Shown piece by piece: positions 43,741 through 55,095 of a stretch of 64,000 nucleotides of DNA. Position numbers and translations under genes: made by a program. The number at the start of each line of letters is the position of its first letter. Positions within the stretch are counted from its first letter, which is position 1. Source of the stretch: Sympetrum striolatum (lineage: Eukaryota; Arthropoda; Insecta; Odonata; Libellulidae); contig OX388350.1 of NCBI GenBank assembly GCA_947579665.1, positions 36,055,393-36,119,392 on the forward strand. Reading direction: 5' to 3'. Under the pieces are notes generated by a model, which was not told the DNA's origin, did no database searches, and saw only the letters and a program-made list of their open reading frames with translations.

Positions 43741-44261
43741 TATGTTGCCATAATTTTGTTGTGTGATTAAAATGAAATCTTCTACACTACAACCACTAGT
43801 GAGATAATTGTTTTTAGCGTATGACTGCTCAAAAAATATGTAGTAGCTTGTGTTCTTTCCTCCATCAACTTACATCTTAATTATTAATAATTACTCTCTC
43901 CTTTAAAATAGTAATTTTGTTGCATTGAATATGAGGTTTTCCAATTCCTTTAGAACTATTAAAAAAAATTTTCTTGGGTGCACACCATCTTGTGCAAAAT
44001 GCCTTACCCATTTTCCTTGCGAATCTTAACTAAGCTTTCATTACTCAATAAAGTTATATTCTAATAAAGATATTTCACCTATTCTGTAAGATATTCCTTC
44101 GGAGGCTGTTAAAGACGAATGAAAGATCAGCTATCATTAAGATACCTTTTAAGTAAAGAAAAGGTATTTTAATACGGACTCTGTAGAGGTATTTCGTAGA
44201 TGAGGAACACGAGATTTAACAATAAAAGGAAGAAAATTAAATATTTGATCGTCTGTGAAGT
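43741..44261. other. AT-rich spacer, nothing recognised
   Basis: Nothing recognised. Confidence 0.5.
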
Positions 44262-44347
44262 ATTCAGCCCGAAGGCCGGTTGGTGTCTCACTACCTCTGA
44301 CATAAGCTACTAAGAGCTTGTAGAGAGGAATGAGGTTTACAAGGCAG

Positions 44348-44612
44348 GATGAGGAGTGAGGTAGTTTGGCCTCGCATAAGCGGAACATGTCCACGCAAGT
44401 GAAGCACAATAACTCTACAAGTGACACTTTTCTTGTCAGTCCATAAGGAAAGAAATTGATCAGTGCAATTATCCACTCATACCTCAGAAGCTTTCATTTC
44501 ATCACATTCATCATCAATACTGTGACAAAAGTAAATGAACGATTCATTTTTCTTTACCCTGTTCCAGATAACAAATAAATATATTCCATTCATCAAAATA
44601 TGGTAGCAGGAA
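44348..44612 (+). repeat. Dispersed repeat R3, copy 1
   Basis: Shares ordered blocks with 56,516-56,788: GATGAGGAGTG, CCACGCAAGTGA, CACTCATACCTCA, ACTGTGACAAAAGTAAATGA, TACCCTGTTCC, AACAAATAAATATATTCCATT and ATATGGTAGCAG. No tRNA head or coding frame. Probably a short interspersed or non-autonomous element. Confidence 0.65.
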
Positions 44613-44639
44613 AGATTTGGTTGAGAGAGGCAATATTAG

Positions 44640-45480
44640 TATATTCAACGCTCTGGAATATCAGAAAAGGCTCTCGAGAATCAACAAGAGCAGGATTGAT
44701 GGCCATTCGGTAGCGCCTCCGTGCGGACGTAGGAAGCAACAAGAGTCAGCCTCCAGGTGCTGCAAGCGTGCCGAATCCCGAAGCGCGTGTCCACTTGCGG
44801 CCCCTCCCAATCTTAAAAACGGGCTCCCGCCACGATTACGTGGACCCCTCCCATTGAAGAGGGCGAGGGTGCCGTTAAAAAAGTAATAGGCCACGCGACC
44901 TCCTCGGACAATGGGGCAGAGCGGATGGCAGAACACGGGTAGGTCGCGAGTGGTCAGTCGTGTGGGAACGGTCATCCGCCGACAATGAGCAGGTCAAGGG
45001 GACAGCGAGGGAAAGGTTACGCGCGGGAGATTTTAGTGACCGTAAAAACGATACCGGTCACCGGCGCGTGATGTAACACCCCTTTCCTTCTTCTTTGTGG
45101 AGCCATTCTCTCTTTAATGGCGTCCCAGGAAAGGATTTGGTGAGTTGCGTGTCTGGGAGGGAGATTTCGGCTGCCCGCCTCTCAGGGACCTCGGAGGAAA
45201 GCTGCGGTGTGTTTGTGGTCTCCTCCTCAGGGATTTCTTTTCCTGGGAGGTCTTCGGAGGTGTTTGATGGCTTCCGGGATTTAGAGGAATCATTTTTCGG
45301 TCGTAAAATGTTCGGTTGGAGTTATTGGGAAGGGCTTTTCATGGAGGTTTTGCGAGAGGATGTCGATTTAGGTGGAACATTACGAGAGGAACAGTTTTAT
45401 TTTTGTAAGTGTTGTTTGCAAGATATATCAAGCCGTTTACTTCCAGAAACGGTTGAGGTTCAGGATAAACTTTGAAATGG
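44640..45480. other. CpG-rich island, candidate promoter or regulatory DNA
   Basis: The most CpG-dense segment of the window (CACGCGACC, GGTTACGCGCGGGAG, ACCGGTCACCGGCGCGTG). It contains the palindrome CCACG-ATTA-CGTGG at 44,830-44,843. Frames at 44,617-44,886, 44,661-44,975 (minus) and 45,095-45,475 are unrecognised; the last is Ser/Gly/Glu-rich. Conserved non-coding DNA, a promoter or a lineage-specific exon are all possible. Confidence 0.35.
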
Positions 45481-46828
45481 ACCAGTGGAAATTGAATGAA
45501 TAATTAGGATATTCCTGCTTACTTTGGATACCAATTTGAGAAGAGAAAAGGCAAGATTAAGGAATCCTAGATGTTTCAGTTCCTTATCAGTTAAGAGTTC
45601 TACCAATGTATCGTACACCCGAACTTCGACGTATGAATGTCAAATTGATGTTAGGTTAAATTATGAGAAGTAGACTAAAATTTTTGTAAAGATATAGACG
45701 CATGATTTCAGAAGATATTTAGTTGTAGTAACAGACTGGAGATATTTCAAAACTAAACCTCTCTACATGTTTGTTTTGTCTTGACGCATGGTTGGAATAC
45801 CTTTACCCTGCGGGAGCGGGAAATTAAATATAAGTTAATATTTCTTCGCTTTAACTTCTTAATCATCCTAAGATTGGGTGATTCGAAAAATATTCTGGTT
45901 TCCGACTAAATAAAAAATATTCATATGCGCTGAAACCGGACTTGATTGACATTAGTCTTAAATAAGAAATTTCATACTTTTTAAAAGGCCATAGTTAAAT
46001 AGTATTGGGTAGATGATTTTTATAAAATTCGTAAATGATATTTGATACGTAAATTGATAAAAACCGTTAAAGTATCGTCTTCCTTCTAACCTATATTTAT
46101 GGTAATTGGTAGACGCTTCCCGAGCAAAACATTTCTGACGAGATACATTTTACACCCCTAAGTCGAGATAATCGCATCAGCTGAACTGAAACTAACAGCA
46201 ATCTCCTTGATTGAATTACACGTTTGGAACCAGTTGACTTTATTACAAAGATGACCGCCACCGCTTATGTATGAATACTCAGGGTGGTTTCACCCGATCC
46301 CTTTGATATCGTTTCCTTATCCTTCAACATTTAGACTCTCAACGAAAGGACAAATCAAACACAAAATAATTTCTCGGAGATAAATAAATATTTGGAGATG
46401 ATGTCATCGATGGAAGAAATGGGACAGATTGAAAGGATAGTACAGTCAATTTCTGTAGGAGACATAGCGGTTAGATATTGGGAACCTCCCTCTGAATGCC
46501 AATTAATTCGCTTGATAATTGCTGTTTATATGGGTGGGTGACCGATTAGAATCGCAGATGAATCGCGTTCATGCATGTTTATTTCAATCAAAACGCTCCA
46601 AAAAAATAGGAAGGAAAGGAATAGTACTATTCCACAATATTTATATGCCATGATCGGTCTCCACGAGTGATCGCTATCATTTGCTAAATTAATATTTTGG
46701 AAATAGTATTATTCCATCTTCTTTTGTTTTGTTGTGATGGAGTTCTACAAATCAACTCCTTCCTCTGTGGATTCTTAAGGAAAGCGTTCCATGCGCTATG
46801 AAGGTTGCGATGATGAAAAAACTTCGTT
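45481..46828. other. AT-rich DNA, no feature recognised
   Basis: Nothing recognised. Confidence 0.5.
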
Positions 46829-46832
46829 TTAA

Positions 46833-47338
46833 CCCTTTCTAACTTGAATTTTTTTCCACAAAGAATAATATGTGTTTTGAATTTATTTGCCTTTTTCAGT
46901 TATATTTATACTTATTCCACTTATAGGATTTGAAATGTATAAATTAGTTAACAATTTATGGGATTTCCAATATTTTAGACACATTTTAAACTGTAACTAA
47001 AGATAAAGTTATGAACTAAAACTATGTTTGGTATTAAATAACATTTATAGAAGACTAAAAAAACATATGTTCAATAATATAAATAAAAAAAGATTATAAT
47101 ATGTGTAAAAATGGAAACATAAATTACCGTCCGAAATTCTTTTTAAAAAACTTATGACTTTCCGTTATTCAATAAGCTATAAAATATTACAATGAAACAC
47201 CTTTGATATAGGATAGTATTAAAATTATAGAAGCAAAACCATAAAAGAATGCAAAAAATAAATATTTAATTAATATAGATAATAATATAATAAGTACTGA
47301 AAATGGTGTCCAATATATTTGACACGGGTCTGAAAGGG
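46833..47338. mobile_element. Non-autonomous piggyBac-type element (506 bp)
   Basis: Exact TTAA duplications flank the element at 46,829-46,832 and 47,339-47,342. The left terminus CCCTTTCTAAC and the inverted right terminus CCCTTTCAGAC share seven leading bases and the CCC...GGG ends typical of piggyBac. A GTGTC/GACAC palindrome lies just inside the right end. The interior is strongly AT-rich and has no transposase, so it depended on an enzyme encoded elsewhere. Confidence 0.75.
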
Positions 47339-47342
47339 TTAA

Positions 47343-48235
47343 TGGTAGGTTCTTCATAAAAGTTCAGCAAGTTGGAATGTTTTAAAATACAAAAATCTCT
47401 GAGGCTCATGAGACCATTCCGCTATCGTCAATGTGTGCGTATGTGCCGTAGCATTTACGATTAACTCAAATCGGGGTGTATAGATGTGAAAAAGTACTGT
47501 AGTAGACAATCAAGAGCGTCGTCTAACGAATCACTATTAGGAGAGAGGAGAAATTCCTCTATATTGTTACCTACAGCTAATTAGATCCTACCTAGAGCTT
47601 ATTGATGAACCTACATAAAGTAAGGTCGTCAATTAGAAATGATTTTCAAATATCTTTGACCATCAAACAAATCCTTTATTTTTTTTTAATGTGAAATTTG
47701 TATCAGGTTCCATTGATTTCCGAAAGTACGAAAACAGAATAGTTTTTTAATGAAGACGACCACAATCTTGGTATGATGAAAAAACATTCTTGACATGATG
47801 AAAATCCTGAATGTAGAATTAATGCATAGCTTGAATGAAAAGGAAAATGGAAGACCAAGTGGATCTGATTTATGATGAGATACATGGATGATTTTATTGA
47901 AAAAGCTCTTCATTAACGTGAAATTGAGAATACTCCAAGCCCATTCAACCCATTAGCGAGGGGGGAAAAGTTCTGGCGAGGTGTGGAACGAAAGGTTTCG
48001 CATTTACCCTTTTAATTCATGGTTTCTCAGGTACCAGGTCCATTGAGTTATGAAACTACCTCTTTCATTAAGCCTTTATGACCCGATTTCATTTTCTCTC
48101 CTTAAAATTAATCTCATTATGTTTGTCGAATGAAGGGGGCCTTAATTTCAATTAATAAATATTTGATTTGTCCAATTATATATCTATTATATATAGATGC
48201 TTCTCCGGATTCATTCATATATCATATATTCATAT
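47343..48235. other. AT-rich DNA, no feature recognised
   Basis: No supported feature; the 75-codon minus-strand frame (47,686-47,913) has no known motif. (TA)n tracts occur at about 48,185-48,252. Confidence 0.5.
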
Positions 48236-48269
48236 ATATATATATATATATAGAGAGGATACAAAGTCA

Positions 48270-49275
48270 CAGGCTAAACCACTAGCGTCAATGGCTTGAA
48301 ATTTTTACGACATATTGGCCATAACGGATAACCTCCAGAAAAATTGCGATTTTGAACCTCAGTGTCATGGGTTCGATTCCAGAGGGCACCAAAGTCCCGA
48401 TTTTTCCCGTTTAAATGCATTGCTTTGATTTTCGGGAATTAAAAAAAAATACTTTCCGGATAAGTAGCGAATCAAAACTCATGGAGCCTATATTTATGGT
48501 CATGATCTATCGAAAACATAAATGTGTTTTACGGAAAATATCCTGGGTTCGAGGCTAGGTCGGGGCAAAAATCGGCCGTTTAAATTGCATTGTGGCGATT
48601 TTTAAGATTTTTTTTGGTCCCTTTCCCGATGGCATGGAAACTTGAAATTTGGCATGGAGTTGGAGATCAATAATAAATTTCAGGATCAAATTTTACATAT
48701 TCGCTAATGGTCCTTGGTTCGATCCCAGAGGGCCATTTCAATTCCTCAATGCATTTCTTACGGGGAAAACGGAAACAAGATTTAGGTACTTCCCGGCATG
48801 CTATCAACTTCAAACTTTGCATGATAGAAGAACAAACTTTAACAAATCAAAATATGCATTCAAAGCTATCAAAGTGTCCTGGGTTCGACACCAGGTGTCT
48901 CTGCAATCAGAAGTTGATCCGATTTTCAGGAATTATTTTGAAACCTTTCCCAATAATATAGAAACTTGAAATTTGGCATATAGATTGAGATGATTAAGAA
49001 CTTTCTGAAACGTTTTTTAAATTTCAAAAATCGTCCTTGGTTCGAATCCCGAGAGACATTTACATTCGTGAACATTAGAGCGTCTTTTGAGGCAGTTGTA
49101 GCCATTATTTCTGCTTGAATTTTCACACATAGTTAGAGATGGTGATGTTCTATTGTGCTGCAAAGTAAGTTCACAGTAAAGACCCGGCTTCGATGCCAGA
49201 CGATGGAATTTCAGCGAATTTTAAGAAAAATTTCAATCCTTTTTTTTTTCTTTTGAGGACCGTCCCGATATGATG
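48270..49275 (+). repeat. Six-unit degenerate tandem array with Pol III B-box-like motifs
   Basis: B-box-like GGTTCGA motifs recur at 48,370, 48,546, 48,716, 48,882 and 49,039, with a degenerate GGCTTCGATGCC at 49,186. Spacings are 176, 170, 166, 157 and 147 bp, shrinking along the array. Some units also share GAAACTTGAAATTTGGCAT (about 48,637 and 48,961) and TTTTCGGGAATT-like or GATTTTCAGGAATT-like blocks. Short TA tracts lie on both sides (48,236-48,252; 49,331-49,344). No A box with proper spacing was seen in every unit. The source could be a tandemly amplified SINE fragment or a satellite that acquired TFIIIC-like sites. Confidence 0.75.
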
Positions 49276-49501
49276 CCGATATGAAATTAGTGTTGTCGAT
49301 CTGCTTGCAGTATGCAAGCTACATTTTACTCGTATATATATATAGATAAATACTGTTACATTTCGTTTCCCGAGAATTTATATTTGTCGTGAAATATCTT
49401 CATTAGGGATTATTTCTCTGAAGTAATTTAAATAACGTTAATTAACAATACAATATTTAAAACTCACAGTCGTTGGCGAAGTCTGGTGGAAACTCATCAT
49501 A

Positions 49502-49577
49502 ATGAGAAAAGATAAAAGTAGCACTTTTAAAGTAAAGAAAGAATTGTGGAAACAGTACTACTTTTATGTTTTCTCAT
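49502..49577. other. 20-bp inverted repeat, 36-nt loop
   Basis: ATGAGAAAAGATAAAAGTAG (49,502-49,521) and CTACTTTTATGTTTTCTCAT (49,558-49,577) are inverse copies with one mismatch. It may be a small MITE or a structured RNA; no flanking duplication identified. Confidence 0.6.
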
Positions 49578-49758
49578 CAATACAATATTTGATAAGTTTT
49601 TGTTTCACAGGCTCCCTGTTATTGTAAATCGTGCTGATCTGACAAGCAATTTACTTCGGAGACTATACCTCATTCAATTACCCTTATGGCTGAAAAGACA
49701 GAGTAAAAAAATGAAGTCATTTAGGCCACTGACATGGAGATCAATCGAAGATGAATAG

Positions 49759-50197
49759 ATTAAGACGACTTATCTGTAAACCTAATATATTGTTTCCTTA
49801 CCTTATCGATTTAGACCCCAAGGGATTAAATGTCATCGTTAGGGGTTAATTGATACTCAGAAGTCGATTGGAGGACGATGAAAATTTATAAATTATAGCT
49901 ACCAATCCGGTAGAAGGATGAAAAACTTAGTGATAACAGCTTTCTGATGATGGATGTGTAGCCTGTCAACTAAATTTTTTTAAATGTGTGGATATTGTGA
50001 AAGTTTTTCTTCACTCTTCAGTATGTCTTTCCACGAAGTCCGGACAAATAGCATAGAATTAATTACTCTTACGGTATTTGGGAAAGAAATAAAAACAGGG
50101 TATCACACGTAGGAACAGCGAATCAGAGAGGGTGATTTCTTATGGAACTCTTGAGAGTCAAAGAGCGTGTCTAAGTTTACAGATAAGTCGTTTTAAT
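49759..50197. mobile_element. Candidate MITE with ~25-bp terminal inverted repeats
   Basis: The left end reads ATTAAGACGACTTATCTGTA (49,759 on). The right end (50,171-50,197) is the inverse with about two mismatches over 25 bp. The 390-bp interior is non-coding. The target duplication is unclear and the superfamily unassigned. Confidence 0.55.
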
Positions 50198-50399
50198 GTA
50201 TCCATGTTTGATTTGTCTGCCTCCTCTTGCTCTAAAAGTCATTAATTTTATTTCCCGCCTTCTCAGTCGTGATGATCGTTATAATGTAGTACAGCTTACC
50301 ATCCGTTTTTGAACGCTAGGTCATCTTACTATGGACGTCATTACTCCAATCCAGTAAATGACGACATTTTCCCCGCGTCGATATAGACGCGTTTAAATT

Positions 50400-51320
50400 A
50401 CTTCGGTTAATGTTACGAGATCCTCTTGATGATTGGCTACAAAGTAAACTGGCCGAGGGTCGAATAGGCCACGGCGAAACGTCCTAGATCCGTTAAGGCG
50501 TTATAAAGAGAGGGGCAGCGGACAGGGGATAAGGGCAAAGAGAAAGTGGGAGGGCTACCTGAAATTACGCCTCCCTTCCCATCATGCTTTTCGGAGTTAG
50601 CGTTCCGTACCGCAGCCCGCACGAGGAAAGGGTTGCAAGGGTGCGGAGGGAAAGGAAGTTTATTTTTTGGGGCTTTAAATCTGGTTTCAAAGAGCTCGCA
50701 GAGAGAGAGGTGGCGAGTTTATATATGTGCTGGTATGCCCCACGAATGGAGAGTCGGGGGCAGTGGATTATGCAAATTCTGGGAGGTCAAGCCCGGGGGC
50801 TTTTCGTTCGGTCAAGAATCAAGCGGCTAAGGTCCCCATTTCTCTCTCATCTTCCCCGACTTTTCCCCGCGGTGACGGGTTATGTAGCGAGGATGTGTGG
50901 ATTTGAGTGTTTGTTGTTTGTGCCGCTAAATCCTTAAAACTGCTTCATTCCCTTCCTCGTCTTTCAACCCCTTCCCTCACTCCGCATGGATTCGCAAATT
51001 TTCCCACGGGGACTCGATTTAGCGGCGTAATTAATTTCGCCGCCACTTAATATAGTCTTTTTCCGAAAAGGCACGCTATCAGTTGAAATTGCGCGCTAGG
51101 GTCGTGGGGATGAAAAGAGGGTGTCGGGGAATCATCCGGTTTTTTTCCGGCTGCTTTTTTTTCCGTGCCGACTGGACTTCGCATACGTGCGGATTAATGT
51201 CCGATAATTGCGCGGTTCATTTTTTGTTTCCCTTTTGGCGAGTGGGTGATGATTAGGAGATCGATTTGTTTAGCTGCTGTTAGCGTCCGTTCCGAAGTTA
51301 TTTCGGAGATGAAGTCAATT
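50400..51320. other. GC-rich island with palindromic homeodomain-like site
   Basis: A long CpG-rich, repeat-free block. Overlapping frames at 50,546-50,937 give no recognised product. At 51,022-51,043, GCGGCG and CGCCGC form a perfect inverted repeat enclosing TAATTAATTT, two overlapping homeodomain cores. GCGCGCTAGGGTCG and TTTTTTTCCGG runs follow. Regulatory DNA is the best guess. Confidence 0.4.
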
Positions 51321-51364
51321 TTGTTGGCGCATATTGTTTTTATTCATTATTTTTAAGGAAATTG

Positions 51365-51550
51365 TTACCCGCCTTGGTGGTTAGCGTTCTAGCTACGTTA
51401 TCACTCCGACCTCAAGGTCCCTGGTTCGAATCCTGGCTGATCGGATTTTTACGATCAGGGATTGGTTGTGTGTGTTCGTCTATTGTTGCATTGGTTAAGC
51501 ACCTCCTGACAATTCCAGAGAGATTAGGAGGGCTTTACCAGTAAGTGGTA
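51365..51550 (+). mobile_element. tRNA-derived SINE
   Basis: The head GCCTTGGTGGTTAGCG is followed by the B box GGTTCGAATCCTGG and a body GTGTGTTCGTCTATTGTTGC, then CACCTCCTGACAATTCC. The body matches 59,410-59,500 (ACGTGTTCTTCTATTGCTAC, AACTTCTCTCCAG), showing the SINE extends well past its tRNA part. No clear tail or target duplication. Confidence 0.7.
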
Positions 51551-51884
51551 ACAATAGCTCATTAGGAAAGAATATCTATCGTAAAACATTACTTTCCTCG
51601 GCTTTGTATCCATTTTTATTGACCCCAGCTGTTACCGATGTCAAATCACGCTGGATAACAAGGTAACATTGACGTAGTAAATTATTCTTATAGTAAAACT
51701 GATTGTTGAAGCCGTCACTCTGTTAAACTTCATAACGAGTTCATCATAGGATACTCGAAGACGAATCTAAACTATTCGCATTCGCAAAATTAATCAGTGA
51801 ACATTAATCAAGTTATTTATTCTCATCCTTTATTCTTATAGTATTTTTTTGCTATAAACTCAGCCGTATTTGTGAAACTACAGT
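51551..51884. other. AT-rich spacer, nothing recognised
   Basis: Nothing recognised. Confidence 0.5.
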
Positions 51885-53912
51885 ACAGTTCTCGAGGATC
51901 AAAAAATGAAAATTTCAAAAACTAAGTAATATCTTCGTTCGTATAAAAATTTAAGAAAGAAAGTAATATCTTCATTTAATTTTATCTTTATATATTTAGA
52001 ATGTTGACACTAATTTTTTATCTAAACGATTTATCGGTTCAATAATTCAGTGCATTTAAATTTGATTTTTATTCCTAGAAATATTACCTGTGATTATCAA
52101 AGATAATTCAAGGCTCAAGCACTACGAATCATAATTCGTGATATCTGTGCTTTGAAGGAGTACCTTACAATCAAATTACTAACTAGGTAAAGAAATAGCA
52201 TACTGAAACCATTTTAATTTAAATTCGTTTTACCAAAATATTCAAAGAGGAAATATTGGAGAAAATAAATTAATCCTCCTGATTTTATTTACCTTTATTT
52301 TCTCTTATGCCGTTTAACTATCTAGTTAAATGTAAAAGGTTGGTGAGTATGTAGAAATACTGTCCCTAATTAAAAATCTATTTTTCATGTTTGAAATTTC
52401 ACTTATTTCATACGTTAGCATAATTTATAACACGATAACTAGGGAAGTCAAACTTTTTTCTATTCTTGTCATCTTGAAATAGTTATATGAAGGTATCTTT
52501 GCCCTTCGAAGAAATATTTTTTTCCAGACTCAAGTTGTTTCACTTATTTTGATAGTTAGTTCATTTTTAGAATCCGTGAATTCAATTTGGTAAGTAGATG
52601 CACTATCCTCCCCATTTGATTTTCAATTTATATTCACAAAAAAACGGCTCCTTAAAAGATTTCTTTCGATTTTTCAAGCCATGAATGCATTAATACATTT
52701 CGTATTCATTTATACATTTCTACATGTAGCTCTCAGATTTTAATTCCGCTCTTCCTTTGATCTTCGAATTCTGTAGGAATCTTTTTGTGCCTTTAATCTT
52801 TTATCAGACTTTCTGAATGCAGTGCTTATCACTATCTCAGTTGATGACGAATTGTAGCTAGTGAGGTAAATGAATTCTACATTAAACATTTTCAACTAGT
52901 CTATTACTTGATGAATATACCTATGGCTCATCATGATATGGATAAAGGCTTCATTTTCTATTGGAGAATCGACCTCTCAATATCAATTTAAAAATACTGT
53001 AATGGTTTCCCGATTAAATTTAAATTGAATTTTCATCCAAAATACAATAATAAGCTTTAATGTGGGTTTTAAGTTCAGTTTAATACGTTGAGCTAGATTA
53101 TGAGATTTATTATTATATTTTTTTACATAGATTCGTCGATATAGCTCGTTGGCTCTAGGTTCAAAAAGTGTCATCCAAAATTTCTGAGATAAGAAAATAA
53201 TGAATATGTAAATTTCTTACATATAAACATATTTCATATTTGTGTAAATAAATATAGTAATTATTGATATATTTATTTGTTATCTTATGTTTGTTAAAGC
53301 GCACTCATTGATATACAAAATAAAATGTCTAGCGATTCTATGATTCAGCTACCAACATTCTTGATAAATGAAATCTCCATTGCAGAACTTTATTTCCCTT
53401 AAGATCCAAATGAGGAATTGAAATGAACGTTCGTTTCAATTTACTTATCTCCAGCTATTAATTTAACGTAATGCCAAAAAAAGCATAAGAGAAAAGAACA
53501 GGTAGATAAAATCAAGAGGATTAATTAAGTTTTTCCAAAATTTCCTCTTTTAACATTTGCATAAAACGACTTTTTAAAACGGAATGTTAGGGATAAAAAA
53601 CAAAAACAAAATGGTTTCGGATTGCTGTATTTTACCAAGTAAGTAACTTGATGCTAAAGTACACCTTCAAATCACACATATCAAGATTTATAATTCGTTA
53701 TGTTTGAGCTTTGAATTATCTCTAATAATCATACGTAATGATACTAGGAATATAAATTAAATTTAAATAGTGAGTAAATGACCCGATAAACAGATTAGAT
53801 ATACATTTACAGTGTTGCCTACCTAAATATATGAAGATAAACTTCGATGAGATTATATATAAAGATATTACTTAACATATTACTTCGTTGTTTTCATTTT
53901 TTCGAGAACTGT
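51885..53912. mobile_element. 2.0-kb DNA element with ~450-bp terminal inverted arms
   Basis: The first bases ACAGTTCTCGA recur inverted at the right end, 53,902-53,912. Reversing the right arm gives many blocks collinear with the left arm: AAGTAATATCTT, ATATATTTAG, TTTATCGG, TTATTCCTAG, GAGATAATTCAA/AAGATAATTCAA, GAAACCATTTT, AAAGAGGAAATATTGGA/AAAGAGGAAATTTTGGA, TTAATCCTC, TGATTTTAT and TTTTCTCTTATGC. The arms span about 51,885-52,330 and 53,455-53,912 at roughly 75-80% identity. The 1.1-kb centre is AT-rich with no transposase recognised. Long arms suggest a Foldback- or Mutator-like non-autonomous element; no target duplication was found. Confidence 0.8.
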
Positions 53913-54470
53913 GCGAACGGAATTAGTGACAATAATCATACTTCGCTACCACTATCGATTCCCAATCTACGTAAAGAAATACGGTTTTCTTCCTTGAGAA
54001 ACTTTCACGGATGACTTCAGAGTTTTGATCCAACTTCCATTTTCCATATCTCCCTAATTATTTCCTTCATCCCCTGTGTTTTTCTTCCTCGCTCCCTCTG
54101 CAAGGCTTTGTTACCCCATATCACACCCCATTATCAACCACCTTTCACCCACTAACCAAATCCTCTCTATGCATCCCCTTTCCTCTTTATCTCCCTTTAT
54201 TCCTCTTCCCGAACCCTCACAACCGCATCTGGACCTCTTTTGGCCCACCCAAAAATGCACGCACGAGCCGACGTTTCCACAAGCCTACATTCTCCCTCTC
54301 CGTCAATCCGAATCCATTTTACTTCTCTCTTAACCACCTCTTTCATCGCATTTTGCGTTTTCACACCTTCCAAAGGTCCCCTTTTCCCCTCGCGGTTACC
54401 GCGGGACTCGTTCCCCTCCATTCGGCTTCTTGTTATTCCTCCTTCCTTCCGTTTTCATTATCCGGAACTT
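53913..54470. other. Pyrimidine-rich stretch
   Basis: Strong C+T bias on the plus strand (54,050-54,470) opens frames on both strands (54,076-54,333; 54,240-54,530; minus 54,197-54,421). None is recognised. Confidence 0.4.
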
Positions 54471-54479
54471 CTCATTTGT

Positions 54480-55095
54480 TTCCCTGTATCCCTATCCCAC
54501 ATCTTAGAATTGAATCGCATTTGGTTTTAGGGATATTTTTATTTAGTTATTTACTTAATGTATGCGCTGCAATTTAGTATGGCTAACCAGGTTGCAACGG
54601 TAGAGGGGAATATAGTGAAATAACAATATAATCTGTCCGGCATTTGCCCAAAGACGGCTTATTTTTAATATTTTCAACATTCTCCGGAATTAGAGTGAGA
54701 AGTTCTCCAGGTATTAAATTTCATTCCCTTATTCCTCTATTGATTTCTAACCGAAGAATGTGGTATTTTTCAGGCAAAATAGGATGTATTTTTATTCTTA
54801 ATAATTAAGAATGGCATACAAACTCAATTAAGTAGTACTACCAACTTTTTCCAAGATTTCAAATTGTTCTCTTGTTCTATAGTTTATCTTAGAATAGCTT
54901 TGCATTTGGTTCTAGGAAAATATTTATTTAAATCAAGGAATGAGGTGTATTTTTTCAGGCAAAATAGACTAATTTTGCTTGAATATCCTTGGGAAAGACT
55001 CAATTTGTATCCCTATGCCCCTATCTTACATTTTAGATTTCAGTTGCATTTGGTTTTAGGGAAATTTTTTGGTTACCGTAAGAAACAGTTATATT
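54480..55095 (+). repeat. Degenerate tandem repeat block
   Basis: GCATTTGGTTTTAGGGA or close variants occur at 54,517, 54,902 and 55,046, each preceded by a TATC/TCTTAGA-like block. TTTTTCAGGCAAAATAG recurs near 54,767 and 54,950. Spacing is irregular (385 and 144 bp), suggesting a decayed tandem repeat with deletions. Confidence 0.5.

Noticed and set aside
45095..45475. 126-codon Ser/Gly-rich frame
   Set aside because: Unrecognised; probably open by GC/T bias within the CpG-rich island.
47686..47913. Phe-rich minus-strand frame as a membrane protein
   Set aside because: Hydrophobicity follows from T-rich codons; two phases are open together, and no start context or domain supports it.
48270..49275. 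CRISPR-like regular spacing of a short conserved motif
   Set aside because: The repeated motif is only seven or so bases, the units are related along their length, and the genome is clearly eukaryotic. A degenerate tandem array with B-box-like sites explains it.
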